Assembly: GCF_900167605.1 (NCBI RefSeq)
Contig: NZ_FUYH01000014.1
Coordinates: forward strand, 1-64,000
Reading direction: 5' to 3'
DNA length: 64,000 bases
Source: Caloramator quimbayensis
GTDB lineage: Bacteria > Bacillota > Clostridia > Clostridiales > Caloramatoraceae
Shown: in pieces, positions 62,498-64,000 of the stretch
How the letters are laid out: each line of letters opens with the position of its first letter
Position numbering within the stretch: the stretch's first letter is position 1
Notes under the pieces: model-generated
What the model was told of the DNA's origin: nothing
Seen by the model: the letters and a program-made list of their open reading frames with translations, nothing else
Database searches by the model: none
Made by a program: the position numbers and the translations under genes

Positions 62498-64000
62498 CTA
62501 TTGAGATTTAATTAAACGCCATAGTGTAGTTCGGCTTATTCCAAGGCTTTCAGCGGCTTTGCTTTGATTGCCATTTTTCGCTTCAAGCACCATAGTTACA
62601 ATTTCTTTATTGATTTCACTGAGCGGTCGGGATAGATCAAGAGGCTTTGTTGAATCTTTTGCATGAATAGAAGCAGCAGTAATGGTTCGCTCTTTATTTA
62701 GGGCTTCCTGCACATCATCAGAATTAATATATGGTTCGGTCACCATTATAACGAGGTTTCTCATGACTCGGCTTAATTGTGTATAATTAAATGGCCAGTC
62801 GAAATTGCGTAGCATTTCCATTGCGTCTTGAGAAACACCTAAAATTTGTTTTGCCAAATCTATATTCAGTCTGTTAAGATAAAGGTTTACAATTGAATCT
62901 ATACGTGATGGATCGTTTCTCAATGCAGGAAGAGTGATTATGAAGCAGTGCAGGCGATTTACAAATGTCATTGCATTTGAATCAAACGTTCCTTCGGAGT
63001 TACTTATACATGAAAAAATGACTCTATTTCTCTTGCAAATCTCCATATCTGTTATAGCAATCAAAAGCTGTTTTTGCTGCTGCTCGCTTAGAGAATTTAC
63101 ACTCTTAATAAAAATAGTATTGCCTGCACCGCATAAGGGAGAATTATGATGATTTAAAAGATAATTCCATATTTTGTCACTTAACAGATCGCAGTCAATT
63201 TGGATAAATGGTTGATTTTTCATGGAACTGCGCAAATATATGGCTTTGGCGATTTGCTCTTTTCCTGTACCTTCCTCGCCTAAAATAATTACAGGATAGT
63301 TGTTTTGATTTACTTGATCAATAATATTATCAATTTGTGCGATGGAATCCATTACACTATAAGTACTATTAAAATATATATTTTCTACTTCTTTGTAATT
63401 GTAGTAATTGATGCCGCATTTGTTGCCGGCTAAAGGTGGCTTACTGACTGTAAAATAGAATGCTACATATTCTGATTCATTTGAAACTATTCGTTGGGCT
63501 TGAATAGAATAAAGCAGATTGTTTTGTCTGGATAAAAAGCGACGTTTTCCTTTGGTAGGTACTTGGCTTATTTTTTCATGTAGAATATCTAAAATAATAG
63601 TATCATCTTCTGAAACAGTAGAATAAAATAGCTTTCCATCACTAGTGAAAACTACTGTGTGGGAGTCTCTACCCTGAATAAGCTGCCTTAAGAAGTGATT
63701 TTCATCTCTTAGATGGCTATAGTTACTACAATACAGGATAGCAGTATTAAACGCATCACGAATGCTTTCAATACCGGATGTAATCAAAAATGCATTCATG
63801 CCGAGTCCTCGGGCAGTCATATAGGTAATCATATCGCAAAGGATAGCATGATAACCAGCATTTTTTAATTGCTGTAAAATGGCAATGGCCTCTTCTGTTG
63901 AATTGATAGTAAACACATCAATGTTATATGGAAGCATCTCCTTTAAAGACAAGAGCTCTTCTGTAATATTTGAGAATCCAACAACCGCAACTTTTCTAAT
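62498..64000 (-). CDS. PrpR-like sigma-54-type regulator without a visible GAFTGA motif (5' end outside window)
   Basis: The frame is open to the right edge, giving 500 residues and no visible start. Parts: PrpR_N-like sensor (IRKVAVVGFSNITEELL..., then HAILCDMITYMTARGLGMNAFLI split), a PAS-like middle section, an AAA+ domain with Walker A GEEGTGKEQIAKA, and a Fis-type helix-turn-helix NGNQSKAAESLGISRTTLWRL at the C-terminus. Between Walker A and the B-like TIFIKSVNS there is no GAFTGA loop, which contacts sigma-54, so it may not be a classical activator. Its target genes would lie beyond the right edge or elsewhere. Confidence 0.8.
   Translation of the reverse strand: MRKVAVVGFSNITEELLSLKEMLPYNIDVFTINSTEEAIAILQQLKNAGYHAILCDMITYMTARGLGMNAFLITSGIESIRDAFNTAILYCSNYSHLRDENHFLRQLIQGRDSHTVVFTSDGKLFYSTVSEDDTIILDILHEKISQVPTKGKRRFLSRQNNLLYSIQAQRIVSNESEYVAFYFTVSKPPLAGNKCGINYYNYKEVENIYFNSTYSVMDSIAQIDNIIDQVNQNNYPVIILGEEGTGKEQIAKAIYLRSSMKNQPFIQIDCDLLSDKIWNYLLNHHNSPLCGAGNTIFIKSVNSLSEQQQKQLLIAITDMEICKRNRVIFSCISNSEGTFDSNAMTFVNRLHCFIITLPALRNDPSRIDSIVNLYLNRLNIDLAKQILGVSQDAMEMLRNFDWPFNYTQLSRVMRNLVIMVTEPYINSDDVQEALNKERTITAASIHAKDSTKPLDLSRPLSEINKEIVTMVLEAKNGNQSKAAESLGISRTTLWRLIKSQ

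Overview
The window is a stretch of low-GC, strongly AT-biased chromosome from an anaerobic, endospore-forming member of the Clostridia. The signs are a complete selenocysteine-dependent glycine reductase operon, a spore photoproduct lyase, clostridial glycolytic gene order (rpoN, cggR, gap, pgk, tpiA, gpmI, eno), a K+-dependent membrane pyrophosphatase, and SD-rich genes with many short terminators. A few starts had to be moved to internal ATG, GTG or TTG codons that have a proper Shine-Dalgarno (SD). I cannot name the genus from sequence alone.

Layout. 1-366: 5' ribozyme part of a group II intron on the minus strand, sitting directly behind a terminator. 403-17426: housekeeping and repair genes (UPF0180, queG, plsC, kbl, nth, VanW-type protein, a MoxR/DUF58/transglutaminase operon, uvsE, tRNA-Leu, tRNA methyltransferase, TPP-riboswitch-controlled thiT, HAD phosphatase, splB, an orphan radical SAM/SPASM enzyme). 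17548-18869: trmL and degV. 18981-26843: glycine reductase operon (glycine riboswitch, grdX, trxB, trxA, grdE, grdA, grdB, grdC, grdD) with two in-frame UGA selenocysteine codons and an unassigned structured RNA between grdB and grdC. 27079-31845: BMP-type nucleoside ABC transporter. 31960-40516: rpoN and the CggR-controlled lower glycolysis operon. 40713-43001: secG and hppA.

43045-57729 is the most interesting region: a sulfoquinovose (SQ) utilisation cluster. It holds a GH31 enzyme in which all seven diagnostic sulfoquinovosidase positions are present at a constant offset of 11 from E. coli YihQ, an L-fucose-isomerase-like SQ isomerase candidate, a two-subunit transketolase, an RpiB-type isomerase, an iron-type alcohol dehydrogenase, a TauE/SafE exporter, an ABC importer without its own ATPase, a GPH symporter, a ROK regulator and a DUF4867-like protein of unknown role. 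No sulfofructose kinase, transaldolase or SQ monooxygenase is present. The set therefore fits the sulfoglycolytic transketolase (sulfo-TK) route: SQ to sulfofructose, two C2 transfers to glyceraldehyde 3-phosphate giving xylulose 5-phosphate, and sulfoacetaldehyde reduced to isethionate and exported. Five promoters in this cluster carry one shared 23-nt AT-rich palindrome, which I infer to be the operator of the ROK protein.

57901-60953: rnr, smpB, ssrA (tmRNA). Behind ssrA lies about 600 bp of decayed sequence resembling an integration scar, then a Sir2 deacylase, a broken minus-strand gene fragment, and a PrpR-like regulator with a sigma-54-activator AAA+ domain that lacks a recognisable GAFTGA loop and runs off the right edge.

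The modules connect metabolically. Kbl can yield glycine for the reductase, whose riboswitch senses glycine. Glycolysis supplies the glyceraldehyde 3-phosphate acceptor for the sulfo-transketolase. Both glycine reduction and sulfoacetaldehyde reduction act as fermentative electron sinks.
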